Assembly (NCBI GenBank): GCA_016720065.1
Contig: JADJXY010000002.1
Coordinates: 2,865,001 to 2,929,000, forward strand
Source: Betaproteobacteria bacterium
Lineage (GTDB): Bacteria; Pseudomonadota; Gammaproteobacteria; Burkholderiales; Rhodocyclaceae
DNA length: 64,000 nt
Direction: 5' to 3'
Translations under genes and position numbers: made by a program
Notes under the pieces: generated by a model
Seen by the model: the letters and a program-made list of their open reading frames with translations, nothing else
What the model was told of the DNA's origin: nothing
The model's database searches: none
Shown: in pieces, positions 1 to 15,769 of the stretch
Layout: each line of letters begins with the position of its first letter
Position numbering within the stretch: the first letter of the stretch is position 1

Positions 1-230
1 CCGACCTGTTCTCCAAGAAGCGCACCCGGGCCATCGCCCGCCCGCGCCAGGTAGCCATGTGGCTGTGCCGCGAGGTGACCAGCCACAGCTTTCCGGAAAT
101 CGGCGATGCCTTCGGAGGCCGCGACCACACCACGGTCATCCACGCCGTCAAGACTATCGACGGCCTGAAAGTCAAGGACAACGAACTCAACCACGACCTG
201 CACGTCCTGGTGCAGGTTCTGAAGGGTTGA
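1..230 (+). CDS. dnaA: Chromosomal replication initiator DnaA, C-terminal end (5' truncated by window)
   Basis: The reading frame is open from base 3 to a TGA at 228-230 and gives the last 75 or so residues of DnaA. It carries the domain IV signature of the family (FGGRDHTTVIHA), the helix-turn-helix that binds DnaA boxes at oriC. A basic helix precedes it (KKRTRAIARPRQVAMWLCRE). DnaA unwinds the origin and loads the replicative helicase. The AAA+ part lies outside the window. dnaN follows after a 208-base gap, the classical dnaA-dnaN-gyrB order, so oriC is probably just upstream of this window. Confidence 0.97.
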   Translation, partial: DLFSKKRTRAIARPRQVAMWLCREVTSHSFPEIGDAFGGRDHTTVIHAVKTIDGLKVKDNELNHDLHVLVQVLKG

Positions 231-292
231 AGCTGTGCATTGCCTGGGGGAAACCTGTAGTCAGAATGGGGGCAACTCGCTGCGCGGCGCCT

Positions 293-301
293 TGTGGATA
301 A
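293..301 (-). promoter_or_regulatory. DnaA box (perfect 9-mer) between dnaA and dnaN
   Basis: The minus strand reads TTATCCACA, the perfect consensus DnaA box, 63 bases past the dnaA stop and 138 bases before dnaN. It may let DnaA influence dnaN transcription. Only this one clear box is visible in the 208-base gap, so the gap is not itself a convincing oriC. Confidence 0.7.
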
Positions 302-438
302 CTTGTCCCCTTTTCACCCACAGCTTTACCAGTGGGTTTCCAAGAGCCAAAAAGCCGATTTAATGCACTGTTTTTATAGGTAATTGTTTCTTTATCCCCA
401 GAGTTGTTTCTGACTTAGTCATTATAGGAATTTGATTT

Positions 439-1545
439 ATGGTTCTTATCAAAACCCAAAGAGACACCCTGCTGGTTCCTTTGCAGTCGGTTTCCGGCAT
501 TGTCGAAAGACGGCATACCCTGCCGATCCTGTCCAATGTGTTGCTGGAAAAACGCGGCGACCGGCTGACTCTCTTGGCGACCGATATCGAGATCCAGATC
601 ACCACGACGACCGAAGGGGCCGGCGGGGAGGGGGAAGGCGCCATCACCGTCGCAGCACGCAAATTGCAGGACATTCTGCGTTCCCTGCCGGATAACGTGG
701 ATGTGAGCCTGGTGCTGGAAGACAAGCGTCTCCAGGTGCGGGCCGGCAAGAGCCGCTTCAGTCTGCAGACGCTGCCGGCGGACGATTTTCCGCGCATGAC
801 CCTCACCGAGGGCGACACCCGCCAGTTCCAATTGACCCAGAAGGCTTTCCGCCAATTGCTGGCCAAGACGCAGTACGCCATGGCGGCCCAGGACGTGCGC
901 TATTACCTCAACGGTCTCCTGCTCCTTGCCGATGGGAAGGAACTGCGGGCCGTGGCCACCGACGGCCATCGCCTGGCCTACGCCAGCGTCGAAATCGACA
1001 GCGAATTGCCCCGTCAGGAAATGATCCTGCCCAGGAAGACGGTGCTGGAACTCAATCGACTGCTGGCCGACAACGACGAGCCCCTGACCCTGACCCTGGC
1101 GTCCAATCAGGTGCGTTTCGCCTTCGGTTCGGTGGTCCTTGTCTCCAAACTGATCGACGGCAAGTTCCCCGATTACGAACGGGTCGTCCCCCAGACCCTG
1201 AAGAACCACATGACGGCTGGCCGCCAGACCCTGCTGCAGGCCATGAACCGCGCGGCCATCCTGACCAACGAAAAGTTCCGCGGCATCCGGGTGGTTTTGG
1301 CCGAAAACACCCTGAAGCTGGTCGCCGCCAACGCCGAACAGGAAGAAGCGCAGGAGGAAATCGAGGTGCAGTACAGCGGCGACGCCCTCGATGTGGGCTT
1401 CAACGTGGGCTACCTGGTCGATGTGCTCAACAATGGTCACAGCGACGAAGTCGTGTGGAGCTTCAACGACGGGGGCTCCAGTGCCCTCATCACCGTGCCC
1501 GGCAACGAGCGCTTCAAGTATGTTGTCATGCCGATGCGTATCTGA
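439..1545 (+). CDS. dnaN: DNA polymerase III beta subunit (sliding clamp)
   Basis: The product is 368 residues, close to the 366 of the E. coli clamp. DnaN forms a dimeric ring around DNA that tethers polymerase III and other replication and repair factors. Family features include the N-terminal stretch with PLQSVSGIVERRHTLPILSN, the repeated three-domain clamp fold, and the hydrophobic C-terminal end VVMPMRI that closes the protein-binding pocket. The ATG at 439 gives the normal N-terminus. It follows dnaA and is separated from gyrB by a hairpin at 1566-1587 and a parS site. Confidence 0.98.
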   Translation: MVLIKTQRDTLLVPLQSVSGIVERRHTLPILSNVLLEKRGDRLTLLATDIEIQITTTTEGAGGEGEGAITVAARKLQDILRSLPDNVDVSLVLEDKRLQVRAGKSRFSLQTLPADDFPRMTLTEGDTRQFQLTQKAFRQLLAKTQYAMAAQDVRYYLNGLLLLADGKELRAVATDGHRLAYASVEIDSELPRQEMILPRKTVLELNRLLADNDEPLTLTLASNQVRFAFGSVVLVSKLIDGKFPDYERVVPQTLKNHMTAGRQTLLQAMNRAAILTNEKFRGIRVVLAENTLKLVAANAEQEEAQEEIEVQYSGDALDVGFNVGYLVDVLNNGHSDEVVWSFNDGGSSALITVPGNERFKYVVMPMRI

Positions 1546-1565
1546 GGCGCGGCCGTAGAATCCCC

Positions 1566-1587
1566 GGGCCGGGCAAATGCCCGGCCC
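1566..1587 (+). terminator. Hairpin between dnaN and gyrB, possible terminator
   Basis: A perfect 10-bp inverted repeat (GGGCCGGGCA / TGCCCGGCCC) with a two-base loop starts 20 bases after the dnaN stop. The following sequence is TTGTGCCGTTT, only weakly T-rich, so this could be a weak or Rho-assisted terminator, or a transcript-end stabiliser. Confidence 0.5.
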
Positions 1588-1607
1588 TTGTGCCGTTTAG
1601 AAATGCC

Positions 1608-1621
1608 GTTTCACGTGGAAC
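1608..1621. promoter_or_regulatory. parS-like ParB-binding site 1 (upstream of gyrB)
   Basis: GTTTCACGTGGAAC is a near-palindrome with the CACGTG core of bacterial parS (consensus TGTTTCACGTGAAACA). It ends seven bases before the gyrB ATG, so it also occupies the place where the gyrB ribosome binding site should be. Four more copies of the motif occur in this window. parS sites bind ParB and nucleate the origin segregation complex. Confidence 0.8.
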
Positions 1622-1628
1622 ACAAGCA

Positions 1629-4133
<2,505 letters not shown>

Positions 4134-4247
4134 CACTGACAGCACGCCACGCTGCACCGGTAGGACGTGTTGTCAGTGGCAGGAGCTCGCCATACCCGCT
4201 CCCTTCATTTCCGCTCCTCGCCCGTGCGCGGGGGAGGGGGGTAACAG

Positions 4248-4266
4248 CGACGCTTCGCGTCGTTTT
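4248..4266 (+). terminator. Probable Rho-independent terminator after gyrB
   Basis: CGACGC-TTC-GCGTCG followed by TTTT forms a six-base-pair hairpin with a short T-run, 115 bases after the gyrB stop. The stretch just before it (about 4187-4240) is C-rich then G-rich and resembles a common intergenic repeat; it has no gene. Confidence 0.5.
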
Positions 4267-4312
4267 CGCCAACCACGGGCGCTGAAGCTCGCCCTTCCAC
4301 GCCACACCCGCC

Positions 4313-5425
4313 ATGCCCCTCTTCGGCCACAATCCCACCCCCTCCGCCCAGATCGTGCCCAGCGGCACGGCGCCCTTGAGCAAGGACCAGAAGGCCTTCA
4401 ATGGGCTGATCAAGAAGCTCGACGCACGCCGTGCCCGGCTGAAGGAGTGGGAGACCATCCTGCCGCTCTTCCGCCAGAAGTACGGCAGCGATCTCGTCCC
4501 GTTGCAGCAGCAATGCCTGGACCGCCAGTGGCAACTGGCCCAGGCGCTCGACGACGCCCACGGCAGAAAGGGTACGACTCAAGGCGAGAAGCGCAAATTG
4601 GCGGCCCTGATCGTGGATTTGACCGAGACCCTGCTCATCCACCGGGAGGATGGCGATCTCAAGGAACTGTACAACAGGCACAGCCGGTCGGATTTCGATG
4701 AAGATGAGGCCGCCAGACAGGAGGGTGTGAAGGTCCTGCTGGAGAGCATGCTGGGCATGGACCTGGGGAACGATGTGGACATGAGCTCTGCGGAGGACAT
4801 CATGAAGCGCGTCGAGAGCGAGTTTCATGCCCGACAGGCGAAATACCAGGAGAGCGAGGCCCCCCGCAGGAAGTCCCGTCGGGAGGAGGCTCAGGCCGCG
4901 CGCCAGGAGGCGGAAGAGAAGCAGCTCAGCCAGTCCATCCGCGAGGTTTACCGCAAGCTTGCCAGCAGCCTCCACCCGGACCGGGAAAGCGACCCGGACG
5001 AGAAGGCGCGCAAGACGGCGCTGATGCAGCGGGCCAATACGGCCTACGAAAGCGGCAACCTGCTGCAACTGCTGGAGCTTCAGCTCGAGCTGGAACATAT
5101 CGACCAGGCCCATCTGAACGCCATCCGGCCCGAGCGGCTCAAGCACTACGTCAAGATACTCAAGGGGCAGCTGCAGGAGCTGGATATGGAAATCGAGCGC
5201 GTCGAGGAGGAACTCATGTTCGAGTTTGGCCTGGACCCTTTCGCACCGCTCGACCCCAAGGGGCTGATCCCGATTTTGCAGCAGGACATGGCGACCTGCC
5301 GTCGCCACATCGCGGCCTTGCACGAACAATTGGCTGCCGCCGCCGATGCCAAACAACTCAAGGCCTGGCTGAAGGGATTGTCCTTGCGAGCCCGCTCCCA
5401 GCGGAGTTCGGCCTGTCCGTTCTGA
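4313..5425 (+). CDS. J-domain-containing protein of unknown role
   Basis: The product is 370 residues. A C-terminal J-like segment (about residues 205-255) contains REVYRKLASSLHPDRE, with the HPD tripeptide that J-proteins use to stimulate DnaK ATPase. The first 200 residues are helical and charged, and the last 100 are also helical (LKHYVKILKGQLQELDMEIE), likely coiled coil. No glycine/phenylalanine-rich or zinc-finger region of DnaJ is present, so this is a specialised J-protein rather than the general co-chaperone. It stands alone between gyrB and ycaO. I infer a DnaK-recruiting adaptor; the client is unknown. Confidence 0.75.
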   Translation: MPLFGHNPTPSAQIVPSGTAPLSKDQKAFNGLIKKLDARRARLKEWETILPLFRQKYGSDLVPLQQQCLDRQWQLAQALDDAHGRKGTTQGEKRKLAALIVDLTETLLIHREDGDLKELYNRHSRSDFDEDEAARQEGVKVLLESMLGMDLGNDVDMSSAEDIMKRVESEFHARQAKYQESEAPRRKSRREEAQAARQEAEEKQLSQSIREVYRKLASSLHPDRESDPDEKARKTALMQRANTAYESGNLLQLLELQLELEHIDQAHLNAIRPERLKHYVKILKGQLQELDMEIERVEEELMFEFGLDPFAPLDPKGLIPILQQDMATCRRHIAALHEQLAAAADAKQLKAWLKGLSLRARSQRSSACPF

Positions 5426-5561
5426 ACCCTGTCTTCACGGGGCGGCCGTCAAACGCTGATCCCGGGTGTGCGCAGCCCTGTCCCCGCCGAGCCCCGGCAT
5501 CACCGAAGCGGGAGAAAATGGCTGCCGGCCGGTTTTTGCCCACCCTACTTGGATTTGCCCC

Positions 5562-7766
5562 ATGGAAATCAAGGTCAACTTTCTCGACAAGCTTCGCCAG
5601 GAAGCCAAATTCGACGACTTCACGGTCATCGCTGATCAGCCCATCCGCTACAAGGGCGATGGCTCGGCGCCCGGGCCCTTCGATTATTTCCTGGCCTCGT
5701 CGGCTTTGTGCGCGGCCTACTTCGTCAAGCTCTACTGCGACACGCGCAACATTCCGACGGAGCATATCCGCCTGTCGCAGAACAACATCGTCGATCCGGA
5801 AAACCGCTACAAGCAGACCCTCAAGATTCAGGTCGAGCTGCCGCCGGACATTTCGGCCCGGGACCGGCTGGGCATATTGCGCTCGATCGACCGCTGTACC
5901 GTCAAGAAGGTCGTCCAGACCGGGCCCGAGTTCATCATCGAGGAAGTCGAAAACCTGGACGCCGACGCCCAGGCCCTGCTGGCGCTGAATCCCCATGCGG
6001 CCGCGCAGACCTATATCGCCGGCAAGGACCTGCCCCTGGAGCAGACCATCGCCAACATGTCGGGCTTTCTCGCCAGCCTGGGCATCAAGATCGAAATCGC
6101 CTCCTGGCGCAACCTGGTGCCCAATGTCTGGTCCCTGCACATCCGCGACGCCCACTCGCCCATGTGCTTCACCAACGGCAAGGGCGCCAGCAAGGAAAGC
6201 GCGCTGGCCTCGGCCCTGGGGGAATACATCGAGCGCCTCAGCTGCAACCATTTTTACAACGACCAGTTCTGGGGCGAGGACATCGCCAACGCGGCCTTCG
6301 TGCATTACCCCAACGAGCGCTGGTTCAAGCCTGGCCGCAAGGATGCGCTGCCGGCCGGCCTGCTCGACGACCACTGCCGGGCCCTCTACGACCCGGACGG
6401 CGAGTTGCGCGCTTCGCACCTCTACGACACCAACTCCGGCAAGACCGCGCGCGGCCTCTGCGCGCTACCCTACGTGCGCCAGTCGGACGGCGAGACGGTG
6501 TATTTCCCCACCAACCTCATCGACAACCTCTTCCTCAGCAACGGCATGAGCGCCGGCAACACGCTGTCCGAGGCCCAGGTGCAATGCCTGTCGGAAATCT
6601 TCGAGCGGGCGGTCAAGCGCGAGATCATCGAAGGCGAAATCGCCCTGCCCGACGTGCCGGCGGCCGTGCTGGCCCAATACCCGGGCATTCTGGCCGGCAT
6701 CGAGGCGCTGGAACGACAGGGCTTCCCGGTGCTGGTCAAGGACGCCTCCCTGGGCGGCCGCTTCCCGGTGATGTGCGTGACCCTGATGAACCCGCGCACC
6801 GGCGGCGTGTTCGCCTCCTTTGGCGCCCACCCCAGCCTGGAAGTGGCCCTGGAGCGCAGCCTGACCGAGCTCTTGCAGGGGCGCAGCTTCGAAGGCCTCA
6901 ATGACCTGCCGCGGCCGACCTTCGAGAGCCAGGCCGTCAGCGAGCCGAACAACTTCGTCGAACACTTCATCGACTCCAGCGGCGTCGTGTCCTGGCGCTT
7001 CTTCAGCGCCCGGGCCGACTACGAGTTCGTCCCATGGGATTTTTCCGGCCAGGGCGAGAATTCGAATGCCGATGAAGCCGCCACCTTGTTCGGCATCCTC
7101 GCAGGCATGGGCAAGGAAGTTTACATGGCGGTCTACGACCAGCTCGGCGCCATTGCCTGCCGCATTCTGGTGCCGGGGTACTCGGAAATCTATGCCGTGG
7201 ACGACCTGATCTGGGACAACACCAACAAGGCGCTGGCCTTCCGCGAGGACATCCTGAACCTGCACCGCCTCGACGATGAGGCCCTGGAAGCGCTGCTGCG
7301 GCGCCTGGAGGAGAGCGAACTCGACGACTACACCGACATCATCACCCTGATCGGCGTCGAATTCGACGAGAACACCGTCTGGGGCCAACTGACGATTCTG
7401 GAACTGAAACTGCTCATCAACCTCGCCTTGCAGGACTTCGCAGCGGCAAGGGAGCAGGTCGAAGCCTACCTGCAATACAACGAGAACACTGTCGAGCGGG
7501 GCCTCTTCTACCAGGCCCTGAACGCGGCGCTGGCGGTGCTGCTCGACGACGAACTGGAACTGGCCGACTACGAGGCCAATTTCCGCCGCCTGTTCGGCGA
7601 TCCTCGGATGGATGCGGTACTCGGTTCAGTGGACGGCAGCGTGCGCTTCCACGGCCTGACGCCGACCAGCATGAAACTGGAAGGACTCGACCGGCACCAG
7701 CGCCTGATCGACAGCTACCAGAAACTGCACAGTGCCCGGGCGCGGCAGGCCGCAGGGCAGGCCTGA
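5562..7766 (+). CDS. ycaO: OsmC-domain/YcaO fusion protein
   Basis: The product is 734 residues. Residues 1 to about 140 are an OsmC-like domain (starting MEIKVNFLDKLRQEAKFDDF), and from about residue 146 onward the chain aligns end to end with E. coli YcaO (586 residues). The YcaO ATP/Mg-binding helices are present: ASKESALASALGEYIERLS and QCLSEIFERAVKREI. YcaO enzymes activate amide backbones with ATP. E. coli YcaO works with RimO in beta-methylthiolation of ribosomal protein S12. The C-terminal third is the helical domain found in E. coli YcaO, not a Pro-rich tail as in azoline cyclodehydratases, and no peptide precursor is nearby. The ATG at 5562 is chosen because OsmC homology begins there; an in-frame upstream start at 5466 is possible. 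Confidence 0.9.
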   Translation: MEIKVNFLDKLRQEAKFDDFTVIADQPIRYKGDGSAPGPFDYFLASSALCAAYFVKLYCDTRNIPTEHIRLSQNNIVDPENRYKQTLKIQVELPPDISARDRLGILRSIDRCTVKKVVQTGPEFIIEEVENLDADAQALLALNPHAAAQTYIAGKDLPLEQTIANMSGFLASLGIKIEIASWRNLVPNVWSLHIRDAHSPMCFTNGKGASKESALASALGEYIERLSCNHFYNDQFWGEDIANAAFVHYPNERWFKPGRKDALPAGLLDDHCRALYDPDGELRASHLYDTNSGKTARGLCALPYVRQSDGETVYFPTNLIDNLFLSNGMSAGNTLSEAQVQCLSEIFERAVKREIIEGEIALPDVPAAVLAQYPGILAGIEALERQGFPVLVKDASLGGRFPVMCVTLMNPRTGGVFASFGAHPSLEVALERSLTELLQGRSFEGLNDLPRPTFESQAVSEPNNFVEHFIDSSGVVSWRFFSARADYEFVPWDFSGQGENSNADEAATLFGILAGMGKEVYMAVYDQLGAIACRILVPGYSEIYAVDDLIWDNTNKALAFREDILNLHRLDDEALEALLRRLEESELDDYTDIITLIGVEFDENTVWGQLTILELKLLINLALQDFAAAREQVEAYLQYNENTVERGLFYQALNAALAVLLDDELELADYEANFRRLFGDPRMDAVLGSVDGSVRFHGLTPTSMKLEGLDRHQRLIDSYQKLHSARARQAAGQA

Positions 7767-7802
7767 CGACCGGGCGCCGGGCCGTTCGGGGGATGCGGGA
7801 GT

Positions 7803-7940
7803 TCAGGCGTCAGGCTTGCGCCAGTCCCGCAGGGTTTCCTTCCTGGGGACTTTGATTTCCTGCCGGTCTTTCAGGAGGGGCAGGGCGGCGCCGGCGATGA
7901 AGACGACGCAGAGCCCCAGGATGAGCCAGAGTTCGCTCAT
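7803..7940 (-). CDS. Small single-pass membrane protein (45 aa)
   Basis: Translating the minus strand from the ATG at 7940 to a TGA at 7803-7805 gives 45 residues: an N-terminal hydrophobic segment (LWLILGLCVVFIAGAALPLL) and then a charged tail ending RDWRKPDA. It starts nine bases after the stop codon of the HD-GYP regulator, in the same direction, so it may be the last gene of that operon. The Shine-Dalgarno is weak. I do not recognise a family. A chance open frame is possible, but the hydrophobic-then-basic layout is typical of real small membrane proteins. Confidence 0.5.
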   Translation of the reverse strand: MSELWLILGLCVVFIAGAALPLLKDRQEIKVPRKETLRDWRKPDA

Positions 7941-7948
7941 GGCCGGGC

Positions 7949-9021
7949 CTACTTCATGACACCCATGAGTTCCAGGTCGGTGAGGACGCCCTTGTCGTCG
8001 GCGTAGACGTCCATGATGCGGTGGATTTCCGGGAAGGCCTTGCGGAAGGCGGCCATGAGGGCGGGGTCGAACTGGCGGCCGTCCTCTTCCTCCATGATGC
8101 GCATGGCCTGCTCGATGGGGTAGGCGGGTTTGTAGGAACGGACCGAGATGAGGGCATCGAAGACATCGGCGATGGCGACGATGCGGCCCTCCAGCGGGAT
8201 GGCCTCGCCGGCGAGGCGTTGCGGGTAACCGTTGCCGTCCCAGCGCTCGTGGTGGGTGAGGGCGATGGTGCGGGCGGTGGCCAGGAGGTCGCTGTCGTGC
8301 TTGCCGATGATTTCAGCCCCCATCAGGGGGTGCTGCTGCATGACCTTCCACTCGCCGGCGTCCAGCTTGCCCGGCTTGAGCAGGATGGAATCGGGGATGC
8401 CGATCTTGCCCACGTCGTGCATGGGGGCGGTGTGGAAGATGGTGCTGGTGGCTTCCGGGCCCAGGCCGTAGGCTTCGGCGATGAGGCGGGCGTAGTGGGC
8501 CATGCGCACCACGTGGTTGCCGGTTTCGTTGTCCTTGAATTCGGCGGCACGCCCCAGGCGGCGGATGATCTGCTGCCGCGTGGTGATCAGTTCGTCGGTG
8601 CGCTGGCGCACCATGCGCTCCAGTTCCCGGGTCTGGTCGTAGAGGGCCAGATGGGTGCGCACCCGGGCCCGCACGATAGGGGGGCTGATGGGCTTGGTGA
8701 TGTAGTCCACGGCGCCGATGGAGAGGCCGAGCTGTTCGTCCTCGACGGTGCTCATGGCGGTCACGAAAATGACGGGAATGCCGCGGCGGTCGGGATTGGC
8801 CTTGAGGCGGCGGCAGATTTCGTGGCCCGACAGGTCGGGCATCATGATGTCGAGCAGGATGAGGTCGGGAGGGTCGTCGGAATAGACGATCTTGAGCGCC
8901 TTCTCGCCGTTGTTGGCCACCTTGATGCGGTACTCGTCGGCCAGGATTTCGCTCAGCACGTCGATATTTTCCGGCGTGTCGTCCACCACCAGCACGGTCT
9001 GCTTGTTCATCAGGCTGCTCT

Positions 9022-9025
<4 letters not shown>
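7949..9025 (-). CDS. Response regulator with HD-GYP output (cyclic-di-GMP phosphodiesterase)
   Basis: The product is 358 residues. An N-terminal receiver domain (LVVDDTPENIDVL, phosphoacceptor Asp in LILLDIMMPD) is joined by a helical linker to an HD-GYP domain. The metal-binding HD is in HDVGKIGIPD (near residue 203) and the GYP in WDGNGYPQRL (near 265). All visible catalytic residues are intact, so the enzyme probably hydrolyses c-di-GMP. Its start overlaps the end of the upstream hybrid kinase by four bases (9022-9025), so the two are translationally coupled, and the kinase is its likely phosphodonor. Confidence 0.92.
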
Positions 9026-13350
<4,325 letters not shown>

Positions 13351-13515
13351 TGTTATCGTCCCCGCGCCGCGGGCCTCCCCTCTGTGCTTTCGGGGACGTA
13401 TACGCCCGGCATCGGGCCGAAGTCAACGCAAGGGCGCCGGCGTCGAAGTCCCGGACGAATTCCGGGTTCCGTTCCCGGGGGATGCGGGGGTGAAGCTGTG
13501 CCGGGCCAAGCCGGG

Positions 13516-13713
13516 TCAATGCAGCGCGCGGCTGATCAGCCAGAGCGCCGCGACGGCCGCGGCGGCGGCGAGGCCCCAGGCGATGCGGCGGGCGAGCAGG
13601 CGATTCTCCGCCTCTTCCCGGCGCTCTTCGTTGATCAGGCGGCGCAGGCGGCGCAGGGCGGCGATGCCCACGGCGCGGCGTACGGCGTGGTCCAGGTCTT
13701 CCTGCGTGCTCAC
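13516..13713 (-). CDS. Small C-terminally anchored membrane protein (65 aa), GTG start
   Basis: The GTG at 13711-13713 overlaps the apbE stop codon (GTGA), giving 65 residues. The first 43 are charged and helical (MSTQEDLDHAVRRAVGIAAL and onward), and the last 20 are a hydrophobic helix (RIAWGLAAAAAVAALWLISR), so it looks like a tail-anchored inner-membrane protein. Its coupling to apbE suggests a role with that flavin transferase, for example in respiratory-chain maturation, but I recognise no family. Confidence 0.6.
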   Translation of the reverse strand: MSTQEDLDHAVRRAVGIAALRRLRRLINEERREEAENRLLARRIAWGLAAAAAVAALWLISRALH

Positions 13714-14762
13714 GGCACGATGTCCAGGTCCGGCGCGGGACCGAGAAAGTTGAGGCGGCGGTGCAGGGCGGCGGTGACGGCGATGCGGCCGTCGGCGTCG
13801 ATGCGGATGGCCTGGGTGATGCCCAGGCGCCGCGCGGCGTCCTGCCAGTCGTGCGGGCCGGCGATGAAGAGCGGTTTCGAGGCGGCGTCGGAAAGGGTGC
13901 CAGCACGGGCGCCGCCGGGAATGACCACGGTAAGGGCCTGGGTGTGGGCCGCCGGAGCGCCGCTGCGGGGGTCGAGAAGGTGGGCGTAGCGTTGGCCGTC
14001 CAGTTCGAAGAAGCGCTGGTAGTCGCCGGAGGTGCCTATCGCCTCGCCGTCGTCCAGTTCCAGGGTGGCCAGGGGGCCGGGCTGGCGGGGGTGCTGGATG
14101 CCGACCCGCCACTTGCGACCTTCCTTGCTGCCCAGGGCGAGGATGTTGCCGCCGATGTTGATGAGGGCGTTGGTGACGCCCTGTTGCCGCAAGAGCGTGG
14201 CGGCACGGTCGAGGGCGACGCCCTTGAGGTAGCCGCCGAAATCCAGGGCAACTTCCCGCTTGCGGCTGCGCACGGTGGTCCCCTCGACCCGCAGGTCGGC
14301 GATGGAGGGTTGTGCCTTGCGCCAGGCGGCGAGGGCGGCGGGATCGGGCAGTTGGGCCTTGAATTCGTCGGACTGGAAGCCCCACAGGGCGATGAGGCGG
14401 CCGATGCCGGGGTCGAAGAGATGGTCACCCCGGGCGGCGAGGGCCTGGGCTTCGCGGATGAAGGCGGCCAGCTCGGGCGTGACGGTGTGGGCCTGGCCCG
14501 CGGCGATGGCCTGGTTGAGGGCGGTGAGTTCCGAGGGCTGCCAGGCGTGGTAGGCGCGGTGCAGACGGTCGAATTCGCGCAGGACGGCGGCGATGGCGCT
14601 GCGGGCGGCCTCCGGTTCGGCGGCCACCACGAGGACTTCGACCCGGGTACCGAAGACGTAGGCTTCCTGCTGCTGCACCGGCGTGCGGCCGCAGGCGGCG
14701 AGCAGGGCCAGGAGTGCGGCCAGGACGGCGAGCTGCGGCAGGGCGCTCAGGCGCCGCAGCAC
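13710..14762 (-). CDS. apbE: FAD:protein FMN transferase (ApbE), lipoprotein
   Basis: The product is 350 residues. A lipoprotein signal ends in LLAAC (lipobox) around residue 24, placing it on the periplasmic side of the membrane. ApbE moves FMN from FAD onto threonines of flavoproteins such as NqrB, NqrC and RnfG. Recognisable motifs are DFGGYLKGVALDRA, INIGGNILALG, HLLDPRSG and the metal-binding region around TLSDAASK. The start overlaps the end of gshB by 16 bases, and the stop overlaps the next small gene by four bases. No nqr or rnf genes are in this window. Confidence 0.92.
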   Translation of the reverse strand: MLRRLSALPQLAVLAALLALLAACGRTPVQQQEAYVFGTRVEVLVVAAEPEAARSAIAAVLREFDRLHRAYHAWQPSELTALNQAIAAGQAHTVTPELAAFIREAQALAARGDHLFDPGIGRLIALWGFQSDEFKAQLPDPAALAAWRKAQPSIADLRVEGTTVRSRKREVALDFGGYLKGVALDRAATLLRQQGVTNALINIGGNILALGSKEGRKWRVGIQHPRQPGPLATLELDDGEAIGTSGDYQRFFELDGQRYAHLLDPRSGAPAAHTQALTVVIPGGARAGTLSDAASKPLFIAGPHDWQDAARRLGITQAIRIDADGRIAVTAALHRRLNFLGPAPDLDIVP

Positions 14763-15757
14763 TGGTCCTCCAGGGCGGCGAGGGTGGCAGCGGCCACGTC
14801 GAAACCCGTCTGGGCGTGGATTTCGACCATGCAGGTGGGGCTGGTGACGTTGATTTCGCTCAGGTGCTCGCCGATGACGTCGAGGCCCACGAGGAAAAGG
14901 CCCCGTGCGGCGAGCCGAGGCCCCAGGTCGGCGGCGATGGCCAGATCCCCGGCCGACAGGTCCCGGGCGACGCCGGTGCCGCCCAGGGCGAGATTGCCCC
15001 GGGTTTCGCCGGCGCGGGGGTAGCGGGCCAGGGCGTAGGGCGCCGCCCGGCCGGCGACGAGCAGGATGCGCTTGTCGCCGTCGGCGATGGCGGGCAGGTA
15101 GCGCTGGGCCATGACGCGGCGTCGGCCCAGGGCGGTGACGGTTTCCAGGATGACGTTGCGGTTGGGGTCCTTGCGCCCGACGCGGAAGATCCCGGTGCCG
15201 CCCATGCCGTCCAGGGGCTTCAGGATGACGTCGCCCTCGCGGTCGATGAAGGCCTGCAGGGCGGCGCTCTGGCTGGTGACCAGGCTGGGGGGAATCAGAT
15301 GGGGAAATTCGGCGATGGCCAGTTTTTCGTTGTGGTCGCGCAGGGCGCGGGGGCAGTTGAAGATGCGGGCGCCCTCGGCCTCGGCCCGTTCCAGGAGCCA
15401 GGTGGCGGCGAGGTATTCGCCGTCCATGGGGGGGTCCTGACGCATGAGCACGGCGTCGAAGTCCTTGAGGGCGCGCTCGCCCCGCCCGCTCTCCCGGAAC
15501 CAGGTTGAGTCGTCGTCCTGAAGCACCAGATCGATGGCTTCACCCCGCACCGTACCGCTGTCGCCGTCCCGGGGCACTGCCCAGCCCAGGGTCGCCGCGT
15601 CGATGGCGCTCACGGCATGGCCCCGCGCCTGGGCGGCCCGCATCAGGGCGACGGAAGTGTCCTTCCAGGCCTTGAGGCTGGGCAGGGGATCGACGATGAA
15701 GGCCAGCCGGAGGGGCGGTCCCCGGCGGGCCGGCGGGGCGGGGGGAAGGAGGGTCAT
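14747..15757 (-). CDS. gshB: Glutathione synthetase
   Basis: The product is 336 residues. GshB joins gamma-glutamylcysteine and glycine using ATP. It is an ATP-grasp enzyme; visible motifs are LRLAFIVDPLPSLKAWKDT, VLMRQDPPMDGEYL, DVILKPLDGMGGTGIFRV and the metal-binding INVTSPTCM near the C-terminus. The ATG at 15757 (reading MTLLPPAPP) is preferred because the conserved fold starts shortly after it. It lies downstream of gshA on the same strand, so both steps of glutathione synthesis are probably co-transcribed, although a palindromic repeat lies in between. Confidence 0.95.
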   Translation of the reverse strand: MTLLPPAPPARRGPPLRLAFIVDPLPSLKAWKDTSVALMRAAQARGHAVSAIDAATLGWAVPRDGDSGTVRGEAIDLVLQDDDSTWFRESGRGERALKDFDAVLMRQDPPMDGEYLAATWLLERAEAEGARIFNCPRALRDHNEKLAIAEFPHLIPPSLVTSQSAALQAFIDREGDVILKPLDGMGGTGIFRVGRKDPNRNVILETVTALGRRRVMAQRYLPAIADGDKRILLVAGRAAPYALARYPRAGETRGNLALGGTGVARDLSAGDLAIAADLGPRLAARGLFLVGLDVIGEHLSEINVTSPTCMVEIHAQTGFDVAAATLAALEDQCCGA

Positions 15758-15769
15758 GGCGTAGGGCTC

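Noticed and set aside
231..438. The dnaA-dnaN gap as the chromosomal origin
   Set aside because: Only one clear DnaA box and no AT-rich unwinding stretch are visible, so oriC is more likely upstream of dnaA, outside the window.
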